From Miniimonas arenae (GTDB lineage: Bacteria > Actinomycetota > Actinomycetes > Actinomycetales > Beutenbergiaceae): a DNA stretch of 37,661 bases. The stretch covers positions 1 through 37,661 of the forward strand of contig NZ_VENP01000032.1 in the NCBI RefSeq assembly GCF_006351005.1, read 5' to 3'. The translations under genes and the position numbers were made by a program. Below the pieces are notes generated by a model that did no database searches, was not told the origin of the DNA, and was given only the letters and a program-made list of their open reading frames with translations. Shown here piece by piece: positions 15,446-23,687 of the stretch; the first letter of the stretch is position 1, and each line of letters opens with the position of its first letter.

Positions 15446-17245
15446 ATGACCGCCGGACCGACCTCGCTGCAGCCCAGCCTGCTCGCCGACGGCCCGGCGC
15501 TGCACGAGGTCGAGTTCGTCGTCGTCGACCTCGAGACCACGGGCGGCTCACCCCACGCCGACCGGATGACGGAGATCGGCGCGGTGCGGGTGCGCGGCGG
15601 CGAGGTCGTCGGCGAGCTCGGCACGCTCGTCAACCCCGGCCGCGCGATCCCGCCCGGCATCACGGTCCTCACCGGCATCACCGACGCGATGGTGGTGGCC
15701 GCGCCGCCGGAGGAGGAGGTGGTGCCGACCTTCCTGGAGTTCGCCCGGGGCGCCGTGATCGTCGCGCACAACGCCCGCTTCGACGTCGGGTTCCTCCGCG
15801 CCGCGTGCGACCGGATGGGGCTGACCTGGCCGGACCCCGTGGTCGTGGACACGGTCGCGCTCGCGCGACGAGTCGTCTCGAAGGACGAGGCGCCCAACCA
15901 CAAGCTCGGTTCGCTCGCGCGCCTGTTCCGTGCCGACGTCGTGCCCGACCACCGCGCGCTCACCGACGCGCGCGCCACCGTCGACGTGCTGCACGGCCTC
16001 CTCGGCCGGCTCGCCTCCCTCGGCGTGACGCACCTGGCGGACCTGCGCACGGCCGCCGACCCCGTGCCGGACGCGGTACGGCGCAAGTCCACGCTCGCCG
16101 ACGCGCTGCCCTCGGCACCCGGCGTATACCAGTTCCTCGACGCGTCGGGCCGGATCCTCTACGTCGGTACGGCGACCAACCTGCGCACCCGGGTGCGCAG
16201 CTACTTCACGGCCGCCGAGAAGCGCCGCCGGATGGCCGAGATGGTGCGGATCGCCGACCGGGTGCACCCCATCGTCACCGCCACGGCTCTCGAGGCCTCG
16301 GTGCGTGAGCTCCGGCTCATCGCCCAGCACACGCCGCCGTACAACGCGCGCTCGCGCTCCCCCGCGCGCGAGCCGTGGATCCGCCTCACCGACGAGGCGT
16401 TCCCGCGACCCTCGATCGTGCGCACGGCGCCGCTCGACGCGCGCGGCGTCCTCGGCCCCTTCCGCTCCCGCGCCCTGGCCACCGCGGCGCTCGAGGCCGC
16501 CACCGGGGCGTTCGGCCTGCGCACGTGCACCGACCGGCTCCCGGCCCGTCCGCGGCCCGGGGCGAGCGCGTGCGTGCTCGCCGAGCTGGGCCGCTGCGCC
16601 GCGCCGTGCGTGGGAGCGGGTGAGCCCCCCGACTACGCCGAGCGCGTCGCCGCGTACGAGGCGTTCTGCGCCGGGGACGCCACGCAGGTGCTCGAGCTGG
16701 TGTCCTCCCGACTGCGCCGGCTCACCGCCGAGCAGCGGTACGAGGAGGCCGCCCTGGAGCGTGACCGCTGCCACGCACTGCTGCGCGGCGCGGCGCGTGC
16801 GCAGCGCCTGGCCTCGGCCGCCGCTCCGGAGCTGCTCGCGGCCCGGCCGGCCCCCACCACTCCGGGCGCCTGGGAGGTCGTCTGCGTGCGGCACGGCCGG
16901 CTCGCGGGCAGCGCCGTCGCGCCCGGGGTCGGCGACGTCCTCGGCACCGCGCACGCCCTGCGGCTCGTCGCCGAGGACGTTCCCGCGCCGGACCGCTGGG
17001 CGGGCGCGGCCCTGGCCGAGGAGACCGAGATCGTCTCCCGCTGGCTGGACCAGCCCGGCGTGCGGATGCTCGACGTCACCGGGACCGGGCCGGCGCTGCC
17101 GCGCCTCGGTGCCGAGCGCGCGCTCGTCGACCTCGCCGCCGTCCTCGGCGTCACGGTGGAGTCCGACGTGCTCGGCGCGCCGCCCCACCAGGCACCCGAG
17201 CAGGCGCCCGACGGCGAGCCCGAGGACGCCCCCGGCGCTGCGTAG
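15446..17245 (+). CDS. DEDDh 3'-5' exonuclease fused to a UvrC-like GIY-YIG module
   Basis: A 599-residue two-part nuclease. The N-terminal third is a DnaQ-like exonuclease: Asp28 and Glu30 in VVVDLETTG, AHNARFDVGFL, and the HRALTDAR motif (about 169-176). Residues about 215-310 form a UvrC-type GIY-YIG domain (SAPGVYQF, ILYVGTATNLRTRVRSYF). A UVR-like helix pair follows (about 425-460, EQRYEEAALERDRC). The UvrC C-terminal RNase H-type nuclease and helix-hairpin-helix domains are absent, so it cannot make the full dual incision alone. The layout matches mycobacterial Rv2191. The role is probably DNA repair; the substrate is unknown. The stop codon forms part of the next gene's promoter. Confidence 0.92.
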   Translation: MTAGPTSLQPSLLADGPALHEVEFVVVDLETTGGSPHADRMTEIGAVRVRGGEVVGELGTLVNPGRAIPPGITVLTGITDAMVVAAPPEEEVVPTFLEFARGAVIVAHNARFDVGFLRAACDRMGLTWPDPVVVDTVALARRVVSKDEAPNHKLGSLARLFRADVVPDHRALTDARATVDVLHGLLGRLASLGVTHLADLRTAADPVPDAVRRKSTLADALPSAPGVYQFLDASGRILYVGTATNLRTRVRSYFTAAEKRRRMAEMVRIADRVHPIVTATALEASVRELRLIAQHTPPYNARSRSPAREPWIRLTDEAFPRPSIVRTAPLDARGVLGPFRSRALATAALEAATGAFGLRTCTDRLPARPRPGASACVLAELGRCAAPCVGAGEPPDYAERVAAYEAFCAGDATQVLELVSSRLRRLTAEQRYEEAALERDRCHALLRGAARAQRLASAAAPELLAARPAPTTPGAWEVVCVRHGRLAGSAVAPGVGDVLGTAHALRLVAEDVPAPDRWAGAALAEETEIVSRWLDQPGVRMLDVTGTGPALPRLGAERALVDLAAVLGVTVESDVLGAPPHQAPEQAPDGEPEDAPGAA

Positions 17246-17248
17246 GCT
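17243..17248 (+). promoter_or_regulatory. -10 TAGGCT overlapping the preceding stop codon
   Basis: The TAG stop of the exonuclease gene (17243-17245) is the first half of TAGGCT. Six nt later comes the ATG at 17255, with no Shine-Dalgarno sequence. Confidence 0.5.
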
Positions 17249-17254
17249 GGGCGC

Positions 17255-17536
17255 ATGTTCACCGCCATCGCCCTCATCGACGCCGACGTCGCCCGCGTAC
17301 CGGAGGTCTGCGAGGGGGTGGCCGCGCTCGACGGGGTGAGCGAGGTGTACTCGGTGACCGGGGACGTCGACCTCGTCGCGATCGTCCGGGTCCGCCGGCA
17401 CGAGGACCTCGCCGACGTCATCGCGAACCGGATCGGCAAGGTCCCGGGCGTGACCGGCACCCGCACGTACATCGCGTTCCAGGCCTACTCCCGGCACGAC
17501 CTCGAGGAGGCGTTCGCGCTCGGGATCGAGGACTAG
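17255..17536 (+). CDS. Stand-alone Lrp/AsnC ligand-binding (RAM) domain protein
   Basis: A 93-residue protein corresponding to only the RAM effector-binding domain of Lrp/AsnC regulators (FTAIALIDAD, GVAALDGVSEVYSVTGDVDLVAIVRV, then GVTGTRTYIAFQ). There is no helix-turn-helix, so it cannot bind DNA by itself. RAM-only proteins bind amino acids or modulate partner regulators in other actinobacteria. It sits next to trpD, convergent with 4 bp between stops, which fits an amino-acid-sensing role by inference only. The predicted leaderless start supports the ATG. Confidence 0.88.
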   Translation: MFTAIALIDADVARVPEVCEGVAALDGVSEVYSVTGDVDLVAIVRVRRHEDLADVIANRIGKVPGVTGTRTYIAFQAYSRHDLEEAFALGIED

Positions 17537-17540
17537 CGCC

Positions 17541-18590
17541 TCACGCGTTCGAGGCGGCGATCCAGCGTTCGAGGACGTCCGCCGCTGACCCGGAGTCCAG
17601 GGAGCGCTCGGCCACCGCGATCGCGCGACGCACGCGGTCGAGGAACGTCCCCTCGCCGGCGAGCGAACCCTCGGCCGTGATCGCGGCCGCCGCACCGAGC
17701 ACGACGGCGTCGCGCACCGCGCCCCGTCCGCCCGCCAGGACGTCGCGCACCACCCGGGCGTTCGCCGTCGCGTCTCCCCCGCGCAGATCCTGCAGCGTCG
17801 CGGGTGCGAGGCCGAACGCCGCCGTCGCGTCCACCGTGTGCTGGACGCAGCGGCCGCCGCCGATCTCCCAGACGTCGACCGGCGCCGTCGTGGCCCACTC
17901 GTCCAGGCCGTCCTGGGAGCGGTAGAGCACGACGTCGTCGCCCCGGCCCGCGAAGACGCCCGCCATGAGCGGGGCCATCGCGGCGTTCGCGACGCCGATC
18001 GCGCCCGCCCGCGGACGCGCCGGGTTCGTCAGCGGACCGAGCACGTTGAACGCCGTGGGGATGCCCAGCTCCCGCCGGGTGGGACCGGCGTGCCGCATCG
18101 ACGGGTGGAACACCGTCGCGAACGCGAACGTGATCCCGACCTCGCCGGCCAGCTCCGCCACGCGGTCCGGGGCGAGGTCGAGGCGCACGCCGAGCGCCTC
18201 GAGGACGTCCGCGGCACCCGACGCGGAGGACGCCGCCCGGTTGCCGTGCTTGACGACCGTGAGGCCGGCTCCCGCCGTGACGATCGACGCCATCGTCGAG
18301 ATGTTCACGCTGTGGTGCCGGTCGCCGCCGGTGCCGACGAGGTCCACGACCCGGCCGGTCACCGCGAGCGGCACCGAGGCGGCGACCATCGCGTCGGCGA
18401 AACCGGTGAGCTCCTCGACCGTCTCGCCCTTCGCGGCCATCGCCACCAGGAGGCCCGCGACGACCGACGGCGGGGCCTCCCCCGCCATGACGCGGTCCAT
18501 CGCCCAGCGCGCCTCGGGCGCGGTGAGGTCCTGCCCCGCGACGAGGCGGCGCAGCAGGTCGGGGAACGTGGGTGCGGACGGCGCCGTCAC
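17541..18590 (-). CDS. trpD: Anthranilate phosphoribosyltransferase
   Basis: Transfers phosphoribose from PRPP to anthranilate in tryptophan synthesis. The 349-residue length is usual. Motifs are GTGGD at 86-90, NISTMAS, KHGNRAASSASG at 114-125 and the metal-binding DE in DGLDEWATT. GTG 18590 overlaps the stop of the pseudo-receiver gene (GTGA), so the two are translationally coupled. No other trp gene is present in the window. The isolated trpD next to the cytochrome oxidase cluster is the same arrangement as in M. tuberculosis (Rv2192c). Confidence 0.95.
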   Translation of the reverse strand: MTAPSAPTFPDLLRRLVAGQDLTAPEARWAMDRVMAGEAPPSVVAGLLVAMAAKGETVEELTGFADAMVAASVPLAVTGRVVDLVGTGGDRHHSVNISTMASIVTAGAGLTVVKHGNRAASSASGAADVLEALGVRLDLAPDRVAELAGEVGITFAFATVFHPSMRHAGPTRRELGIPTAFNVLGPLTNPARPRAGAIGVANAAMAPLMAGVFAGRGDDVVLYRSQDGLDEWATTAPVDVWEIGGGRCVQHTVDATAAFGLAPATLQDLRGGDATANARVVRDVLAGGRGAVRDAVVLGAAAAITAEGSLAGEGTFLDRVRRAIAVAERSLDSGSAADVLERWIAASNA

Positions 18591-19081
18591 GGGTGCGTGG
18601 GGGTCGGGACGTCGCTCGGTACCCCGCGCAGGAGGGCCGCGACCGTGTCGGCCACGGCGGCCGGGCGCAGCGGGAACGGCACGATCCCGTCCGCCTGCGA
18701 CCACGCCGCGATCCAGGCGTCCTGCGGGCGTGCGACGAGCAGGAGGACGGGCGGCACGTCGAAGAACCGTTCCTTCACCTCCCGCGCGAGGCCGAAGCCG
18801 CCCACCTTGGCGGCCTCGCCGTCGAGCACGAGCAGGGCGTTGCCGCCCGCCGCGACCTCCGTCAGCAGCGTCTCGGGCGTCGCGACCTCGACCCACTCGA
18901 TGAAGGGGGTGTCCCTCGACGCTCTGCGCCCGACGGCGCGGCGCACCGCGGCGCGGGTCTCGACGTCGTCGCTGTAGAGCACCACGCGGGCGCGGGCGGC
19001 GGACGGGGCCGGTGCGGAGCCTCGCTCCACGACGCCCGTTCCGGGGGCGTCGGCCGCGGGCTGAGGCAGGTGTGACGTCAT
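18587..19081 (-). CDS. Response-regulator-like pseudo-receiver protein upstream of trpD
   Basis: A 164-residue protein whose central part (about 31-152) resembles a CheY-like receiver: RVVLYSDD with acidic Asp38 and Asp39, ALLVLDGE with Asp87 at the phosphoacceptor site, and [11 protein letters not shown]. The conserved Thr/Ser after strand 4 is Ala117, and the strand-5 Lys-Pro is replaced by PFPLRP, so normal phosphorylation switching is doubtful. There is no DNA-binding output domain; the first 30 residues are disordered. It is translationally coupled to trpD and divergent from ctaE. ATG 19081 follows TAGCAT by 6 nt. Function is unknown. Confidence 0.75.
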   Translation of the reverse strand: MTSHLPQPAADAPGTGVVERGSAPAPSAARARVVLYSDDVETRAAVRRAVGRRASRDTPFIEWVEVATPETLLTEVAAGGNALLVLDGEAAKVGGFGLAREVKERFFDVPPVLLLVARPQDAWIAAWSQADGIVPFPLRPAAVADTVAALLRGVPSDVPTPTHP

Positions 19082-19087
19082 GCCCCG

Positions 19088-19093
19088 ATGCTA
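19088..19093 (-). promoter_or_regulatory. -10 TAGCAT, leaderless start of the pseudo-receiver/trpD operon
   Basis: TAGCAT on the minus strand, 6 nt, then ATG at 19081. No Shine-Dalgarno sequence. Confidence 0.5.
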
Positions 19094-19258
19094 GTGCGGC
19101 ACCACCCCACCCCACCCCGCACACCGTTTTCTTACACGCCGCACGGCGGCGTCAGATCACCCGCCTCGACGCCTTACGCCCGGCCCCCCGTGAGGCCCGT
19201 TTCCGGCGCAAACACGCCGGTCACCGCCGGGCGGCGGGGGCGGGAGGCGACAGTTCGC

Positions 19259-19264
19259 CATAAT
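19259..19264 (+). promoter_or_regulatory. -10 CATAAT, leaderless GTG start of ctaE
   Basis: CATAAT, 6 nt, then GTG at 19271. It is the most AT-rich -10 in the window, consistent with a strong promoter for the oxidase operon. The 189-bp divergent region also holds an AT-rich stretch near 19127-19136 and ccacc repeats at 19101-19118. Confidence 0.5.
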
Positions 19265-19270
19265 GAGCGC

Positions 19271-19906
19271 GTGTCCACTCATGCCGTCGCCCCCAGCGCC
19301 CACGTGAGCGTCGACCGGCCGAACATGACCCAGGTCGGCACCATCGTGTGGCTGTCGAGCGAGCTCATGTTCTTCGCGGGAATGTTCGCGATCTACTTCA
19401 CCCACCGCGCCGTGGCCGGACCCGAGGTCTGGGCCGAGAGCACGTCGAAGCTGAACATGCCGTTCGTCATCACCAACACCGCGATCCTCGTGCTGTCCTC
19501 GGTCACGTGCCAGATCGGCGTCAACGCCGCCGAGCACCTGCGCCAGCGCCGCACCGGGAGCCTGCTGGACGTCCGCGGCTGGGGTATGCAGGAGTGGTAC
19601 ACCCTGACGTTCCTCATGGGCGCGGTGTTCGTGGCCGGTCAGGTGACGGAGTACGCCGAGCTCGTGCACGAGGGCATCACGATCGCCAACTCGACGTGGG
19701 GCACCGTCTTCTTCCTCACCACCGGCTTCCACGGCCTGCACGTGATCGGCGGGCTGATCGCCTTCCTGTTCGTGCTCGGGTCCTCGTTCGTCGCCGGCCG
19801 CTTCACGCACCTCGAGGCGACCCGCGCCGTCGTGACGTCGTACTACTGGCACTTCGTCGACGTCGTCTGGATCGCCCTCTTCTTCGTCATCTACTTCCTG
19901 AGGTGA
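19271..19906 (+). CDS. ctaE: Cytochrome c oxidase subunit III
   Basis: A membrane subunit of the aa3-type oxidase, 211 residues, with five predicted helices, which is the short actinobacterial form. Family features include [19 protein letters not shown] at the start of helix 1, [14 protein letters not shown], and the closing HGLHVIGG and [17 protein letters not shown] 19271 gives the usual N-terminus and follows a -10 motif by 6 nt. It opens a plus-strand cluster with qcrC, qcrA and qcrB, 55 nt before qcrC. In actinobacteria these proteins form one bcc-aa3 supercomplex. Confidence 0.95.
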   Translation: MSTHAVAPSAHVSVDRPNMTQVGTIVWLSSELMFFAGMFAIYFTHRAVAGPEVWAESTSKLNMPFVITNTAILVLSSVTCQIGVNAAEHLRQRRTGSLLDVRGWGMQEWYTLTFLMGAVFVAGQVTEYAELVHEGITIANSTWGTVFFLTTGFHGLHVIGGLIAFLFVLGSSFVAGRFTHLEATRAVVTSYYWHFVDVVWIALFFVIYFLR

Positions 19907-19961
19907 GGGCCGTGACGACCGTTCCCGCCCCCCGCTCCCGACCTGGAAACGAGGACTCGAC

Positions 19962-20753
19962 GTGGTGAAGGCCCTCGCCGGCGCACGACGAAGCCGGTTC
20001 GCCCCGGTGCTGCTCATGCTGCTCGCGCTGCTCGCCGTCGGCGGGGTGTACGCGATCGCCGCGCCGACCCCCGCCGCGGCGGACACGAGCTCCCCCGACC
20101 AGATCGCCGAGGGCCAGAAGCTCTTCCAGGCCAACTGCGCGTCGTGCCACGGCATGTCCGCCGAGGGCCGCGACGGCATCGCCCCGTCCCTGATCGGCGT
20201 CGGCTCCGCCGCGGTGCACTTCCAGGTCAGCACCGGGCGCATGCCGATGGCCGCCTCGGCGCCGCAGGCCCCGGCGAAGCCGCCCCAGTTCACCGCGGCG
20301 CAGACGAAGGCGCTGGCCGCCTGGGTCGCCACGCTCGGCCCCGGTCCGTCCAGCCCGACCGCGGAGCAGGTCGACGCCTCCCTCGGTGACGCCGCGAACG
20401 GCATGCTCGTCTTCCGCACCAACTGCGCGATGTGCCACAACGCCATCGGTGCCGGAGGTGCGCTGAGCCAGGGCAAGTTCGCCCCGTCCCTCTTCCACAC
20501 CACGCCCCAGCAGATCTACGAGGCCATGCTCACCGGCCCGCAGTCGATGCCCGTCTTCAACGACGCGAACATCACGCCCGAGGCTAAGCGCGACGTCATC
20601 GCGTTCCTCATGGAGCAGCGCGCGGACAACGCCAGCCCCGGCGGCGCGAACCTCGGCGCGATCGGGCCGGTGTCGGAGGGCATGTGGGTCTGGATCGTCG
20701 GCATGGGCGCGCTGATTGCCGCCGCAGTGTGGATCGGAGCGAAGTCCTCATGA
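19962..20753 (+). CDS. qcrC: Cytochrome bc1 complex diheme cytochrome c subunit
   Basis: A membrane-anchored cytochrome cc that passes electrons from the Rieske centre directly to CuA, replacing soluble cytochrome c. The 263-residue protein has an N-terminal hydrophobic segment (about 15-40) and a C-terminal helix (about 241-260). The two heme c sites are CASCH (Cys59, Cys62, His63) and CAMCH (Cys155, Cys158, His159), with candidate Met ligands in GRMPM and QSMPV. GTG 19962 is spaced 6 nt from GAGGA; a second GTG at the next codon is an equal alternative. The stop overlaps the qcrA start (ATGA). Confidence 0.96.
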   Translation: MVKALAGARRSRFAPVLLMLLALLAVGGVYAIAAPTPAAADTSSPDQIAEGQKLFQANCASCHGMSAEGRDGIAPSLIGVGSAAVHFQVSTGRMPMAASAPQAPAKPPQFTAAQTKALAAWVATLGPGPSSPTAEQVDASLGDAANGMLVFRTNCAMCHNAIGAGGALSQGKFAPSLFHTTPQQIYEAMLTGPQSMPVFNDANITPEAKRDVIAFLMEQRADNASPGGANLGAIGPVSEGMWVWIVGMGALIAAAVWIGAKSS

Positions 20754-21832
20754 GCAGCACCACGGGGAAGGACCTGACCACGGGCGAGCACGGCACCGCC
20801 GGCTCGCTCGTCAACGACCCCCTCGCCGTCGGCGAGTCCGCCGAGGCCTTCGAGAACCCGGGCCTCCCGGAGCACCGGCACCGCCTCTCGGACGCCTCTC
20901 CGGCCGGCGCGAAGAAGGTCGAGCGCCAGGTGGCGCTCATCTTCGGACTCTCGATGCTTGCCTCGATCGTGGGTGTGTGGGGGTACTTCGCGTTCCCCAT
21001 GGACGCGACGCTCGGCAACGTCCGCTACTCCACGCTCTCGATCGGCCTCGGCCTCGGCCTCGGCATGCTCGGGATCGGCGTCGCCGCCATCCACTGGGCG
21101 AAGGCGCTGATGTCCGACGTCGAGCAGGTCGACGAGCGGCACGCGCAGCGCAGCGACGACCAGACCCGGACCGACGCCGTCCAGCTCCTCAAGGACGGCG
21201 CGCAGGACTCGCAGATCGGTCGCCGCCCGCTGCTCAAGGGCGCGCTCGTCGGTGCCGTCGCCCTGGCCCCGCTGGCGTTCGTGGTGCCCCTGGTGGGCAA
21301 CCTCGGCGGCACCTGGAACGTCAACGCCATGCGGCACACGATGTGGCGGCAGGGCACACGCCTGGCCCGCGACCCCGACGGTGCGCTGATCCGTCCCGAG
21401 CAGGTCACGATCGGGTCCGTCTGGCACGTGATCCCCGACGGGCTCAACGAGTCCGAGCACATGCTCGAGGAGAAGGCCAAGGCCATCGTGCTCCTCGTGC
21501 GGCTCGACCCGAGCGAGCTCAAGGTGCAGCCCGGCCGGGAGGACTGGTCCTGGCAGGGCATCGTGGCGTACTCCAAGGTCTGCACCCACGTGGGCTGCCC
21601 CGTGGCGCTCTACGAGCAGCAGACCCACCATCTGCTCTGTCCCTGCCACCAGTCCACCTTCGACATCACGGACGGCGCCAAGGTGGTCTTCGGACCCGCC
21701 AAGCGCGCCCTGCCGCAGCTGCCGATCACGGTCGACGACGAGGGCTACCTCGTCGCCCAGAGCGACTTCCACGAGGCGGTCGGACCGTCCACCTGGGAGC
21801 GTCAGCGCCCGATCCGCGGGGAGGACTACTGA
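20750..21832 (+). CDS. qcrA: Cytochrome bc1 complex Rieske iron-sulfur subunit
   Basis: Carries the [2Fe-2S] cluster that takes electrons from menaquinol. The 360-residue protein has the actinobacterial layout: a long N-terminal arm, two helices (about 60-80 and 95-118), and a third preceded by the twin-arginine pair Arg158-Arg159 (GRRPLLKGALVGA), known in this family as a Tat signal. The Rieske domain has CTHVGC (Cys278, His280, Cys283) and CPCH (Cys297, Cys299, His300). The start overlaps qcrC by ATGA and the next gene begins 2 nt after its stop, so the three qcr genes are tightly coupled. Confidence 0.96.
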   Translation: MSSTTGKDLTTGEHGTAGSLVNDPLAVGESAEAFENPGLPEHRHRLSDASPAGAKKVERQVALIFGLSMLASIVGVWGYFAFPMDATLGNVRYSTLSIGLGLGLGMLGIGVAAIHWAKALMSDVEQVDERHAQRSDDQTRTDAVQLLKDGAQDSQIGRRPLLKGALVGAVALAPLAFVVPLVGNLGGTWNVNAMRHTMWRQGTRLARDPDGALIRPEQVTIGSVWHVIPDGLNESEHMLEEKAKAIVLLVRLDPSELKVQPGREDWSWQGIVAYSKVCTHVGCPVALYEQQTHHLLCPCHQSTFDITDGAKVVFGPAKRALPQLPITVDDEGYLVAQSDFHEAVGPSTWERQRPIRGEDY

Positions 21833-21834
21833 GC

Positions 21835-23547
21835 ATGGCTTCCGCACCCACGACCCCCGCCGCGAAGCTCGCCGCCGGCACCGGTGACTTCTTCGACACG
21901 CGCATCGGCGCGGGCAAGCTTGTCAAGGAGTTCGCCCGCAAGGTGTTCCCCGACCACTGGTCGTTCATGCTCGGGGAGATCGCGCTCTACAGCTTCATCG
22001 TCCTGCTGCTCACGGGCACCTTCCTGGCGGTGTTCTTCGTCCCGAGCATGACCGAGGTGCACTACCCCGAGGACGCGCTCCCGGTCACGATGCGCGGCGT
22101 CGAGATGTCCGAGGCGTTCGCCTCCACGCTGCACCTGTCGTTCCACGTGCGCGGCGGCCTGCTGATGCGGCAGATCCACCACTGGGCGGCGCTGCTGTTC
22201 ATGGCGTCGATCGTGACGCACATGATGCGCATCTTCTTCACCGGCGCGTTCCGCAAGCCCCGCGAGCTGAACTGGGTCGTCGGCTTCACGCTGATGATCC
22301 TCGGCCTCCTGGCCGGGTTCACGGGCTACTCGCTCCCGGACGACGTCCTCTCGGGCAACGGACTGCGGATCGCCGACGGCGTGGCCAAGGGCATCCCGAT
22401 CATCGGCTCCTACGTCTCGTTCCTGCTCTTCGGCGGCGAGTTCCCCGGAACCGTGATCATCCCCCGCCTCTTCACGGCGCACATCCTGCTCGTGCCCGGT
22501 CTCATCCTGGCGCTCGTCGCGGTGCACCTGATCCTCGTGGTCGTGCACAAGCACACCCAGTACCCCGGGCCGGGCCGGACGAACCGCAACGTGGTGGGCT
22601 ACCCGCTCTTCCCGGTGTACATGGCCAAGGCCGGCGGGTTCTTCTTCGTCGTGTTCGGCGTCCTCGCGATCATGGGCGCGACGCTCTCGATCAACAGCAT
22701 CTGGAACTACGGGCCGTACGACCCCTCCCCGGTGTCCGCCGGGGCCCAGCCCGACTGGTACATGCTGTTCCTCGAGGGTGCACTGCGCCTCATGCCGGGC
22801 CAGACGGAGTTCGTCACGTGGGGCGGCTACACCGTCTCGCTCAACATCCTCGTGCCCGGCGTGGTCGTCCCGGGGATCCTGTTCACGTCGTTGGCCGTGT
22901 ACCCGTTCCTCGAGCAGTGGGCCAGCGGCGACAAGCGTGAGCACCACCTCCTCGACCGGCCGCGCAACGTCCCGACCCGCACCGGGGTCGGCGTCGCGAT
23001 CCTCACCGCGTTCATCATCCTGGCGCTGGCGGGCTCGAACGACATCATCGCGACCCACTTCCACCTCTCGATCAACGAGATCACCTGGGTGTTCCGGGTG
23101 CTGTTCCTCGTGGGTCCCTTCATCGCCTTCATGGTGACGAAGCGCATGTGCCTCGCCCTCCAGCGGCGTGACCGTGAGCTCGTGCTGCACGGGTACGAGA
23201 CGGGCCGCGTGGTGCGCTTCGCGTCCGGGGAGTACATCGAGGTGCACCAGCCGCTCACCGACGCCGAGCGCTGGGTTCTCGTCCAGCACGAGCCCGCGCG
23301 CCCGCTCGAGATCGGGTCGGCCGAGAACGAGCGCGGCGTCGCCCGTCCAGGCTACAAGAAGCTGCAGCGACGCCAGAAGGTGTCGAACTTCTTCTTCGCC
23401 GACCGGGTGGAACCGGTGACGCCCGCCGAGCTGGCGCACGCTCACGACTCCCACGGCGCGTCCGCCGTCGAGGGCGCGGACGACCACGCCTCGCTGGCGC
23501 GGCCCGAGCGGGAGTCCCTCGAGGCCGGGAGCGGCGCGCAGCACTGA
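21835..23547 (+). CDS. qcrB: Cytochrome bc1 complex cytochrome b subunit
   Basis: The diheme membrane subunit that oxidises menaquinol. The 570-residue protein has the heme-binding helix B ([18 protein letters not shown], candidate ligands His115/116 and His129) and helix D ([19 protein letters not shown]), the quinol-site region [11 protein letters not shown], and a long C-terminal cytoplasmic tail from about 480. That tail is usual in actinobacteria. GGGGAGGA lies inside the end of qcrA, 2 nt gap between genes. A 14-bp hairpin follows 37 nt downstream and closes the operon. Confidence 0.96.
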   Translation: MASAPTTPAAKLAAGTGDFFDTRIGAGKLVKEFARKVFPDHWSFMLGEIALYSFIVLLLTGTFLAVFFVPSMTEVHYPEDALPVTMRGVEMSEAFASTLHLSFHVRGGLLMRQIHHWAALLFMASIVTHMMRIFFTGAFRKPRELNWVVGFTLMILGLLAGFTGYSLPDDVLSGNGLRIADGVAKGIPIIGSYVSFLLFGGEFPGTVIIPRLFTAHILLVPGLILALVAVHLILVVVHKHTQYPGPGRTNRNVVGYPLFPVYMAKAGGFFFVVFGVLAIMGATLSINSIWNYGPYDPSPVSAGAQPDWYMLFLEGALRLMPGQTEFVTWGGYTVSLNILVPGVVVPGILFTSLAVYPFLEQWASGDKREHHLLDRPRNVPTRTGVGVAILTAFIILALAGSNDIIATHFHLSINEITWVFRVLFLVGPFIAFMVTKRMCLALQRRDRELVLHGYETGRVVRFASGEYIEVHQPLTDAERWVLVQHEPARPLEIGSAENERGVARPGYKKLQRRQKVSNFFFADRVEPVTPAELAHAHDSHGASAVEGADDHASLARPERESLEAGSGAQH

Positions 23548-23584
23548 GCCTCCGGCTCGCCCGGATCCGACCAACGGACGAGAT

Positions 23585-23617
23585 GCGGCCCCCCTCGCGG
23601 AAGGCGAGGGGGGCCGC
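23585..23617 (+). terminator. 14-bp hairpin terminator of the ctaE-qcrCAB operon
   Basis: Perfect arms 23585-23598 and 23604-23617 with a 5-nt loop (ggaag). No T-tract follows; instead a -10 motif for sodA begins one base later. Confidence 0.8.
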
Positions 23618-23618
23618 G

Positions 23619-23624
23619 TACGTT
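23619..23624 (+). promoter_or_regulatory. Candidate -10 TACGTT of sodA, abutting the terminator
   Basis: TACGTT lies 1 nt after the hairpin and 6 nt before an in-frame ATG at 23631. Transcription from here would give either a leaderless start at 23631 or a leader of about 57 nt to the SD-led ATG at 23688. Confidence 0.45.
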
Positions 23625-23687
23625 GGACCGATGGAGGACCCCCGCGCACCTGGTACGGGGCACGATCACATGTCAGGAGAGGACAGC

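Noticed and set aside
19082-19270. Redox-regulator (Rex-like) operator before ctaE
   Set aside because: I looked for a TTGTGAA...TTCACAA-type palindrome and found none; only the -10 elements and simple ccacc repeats are present.
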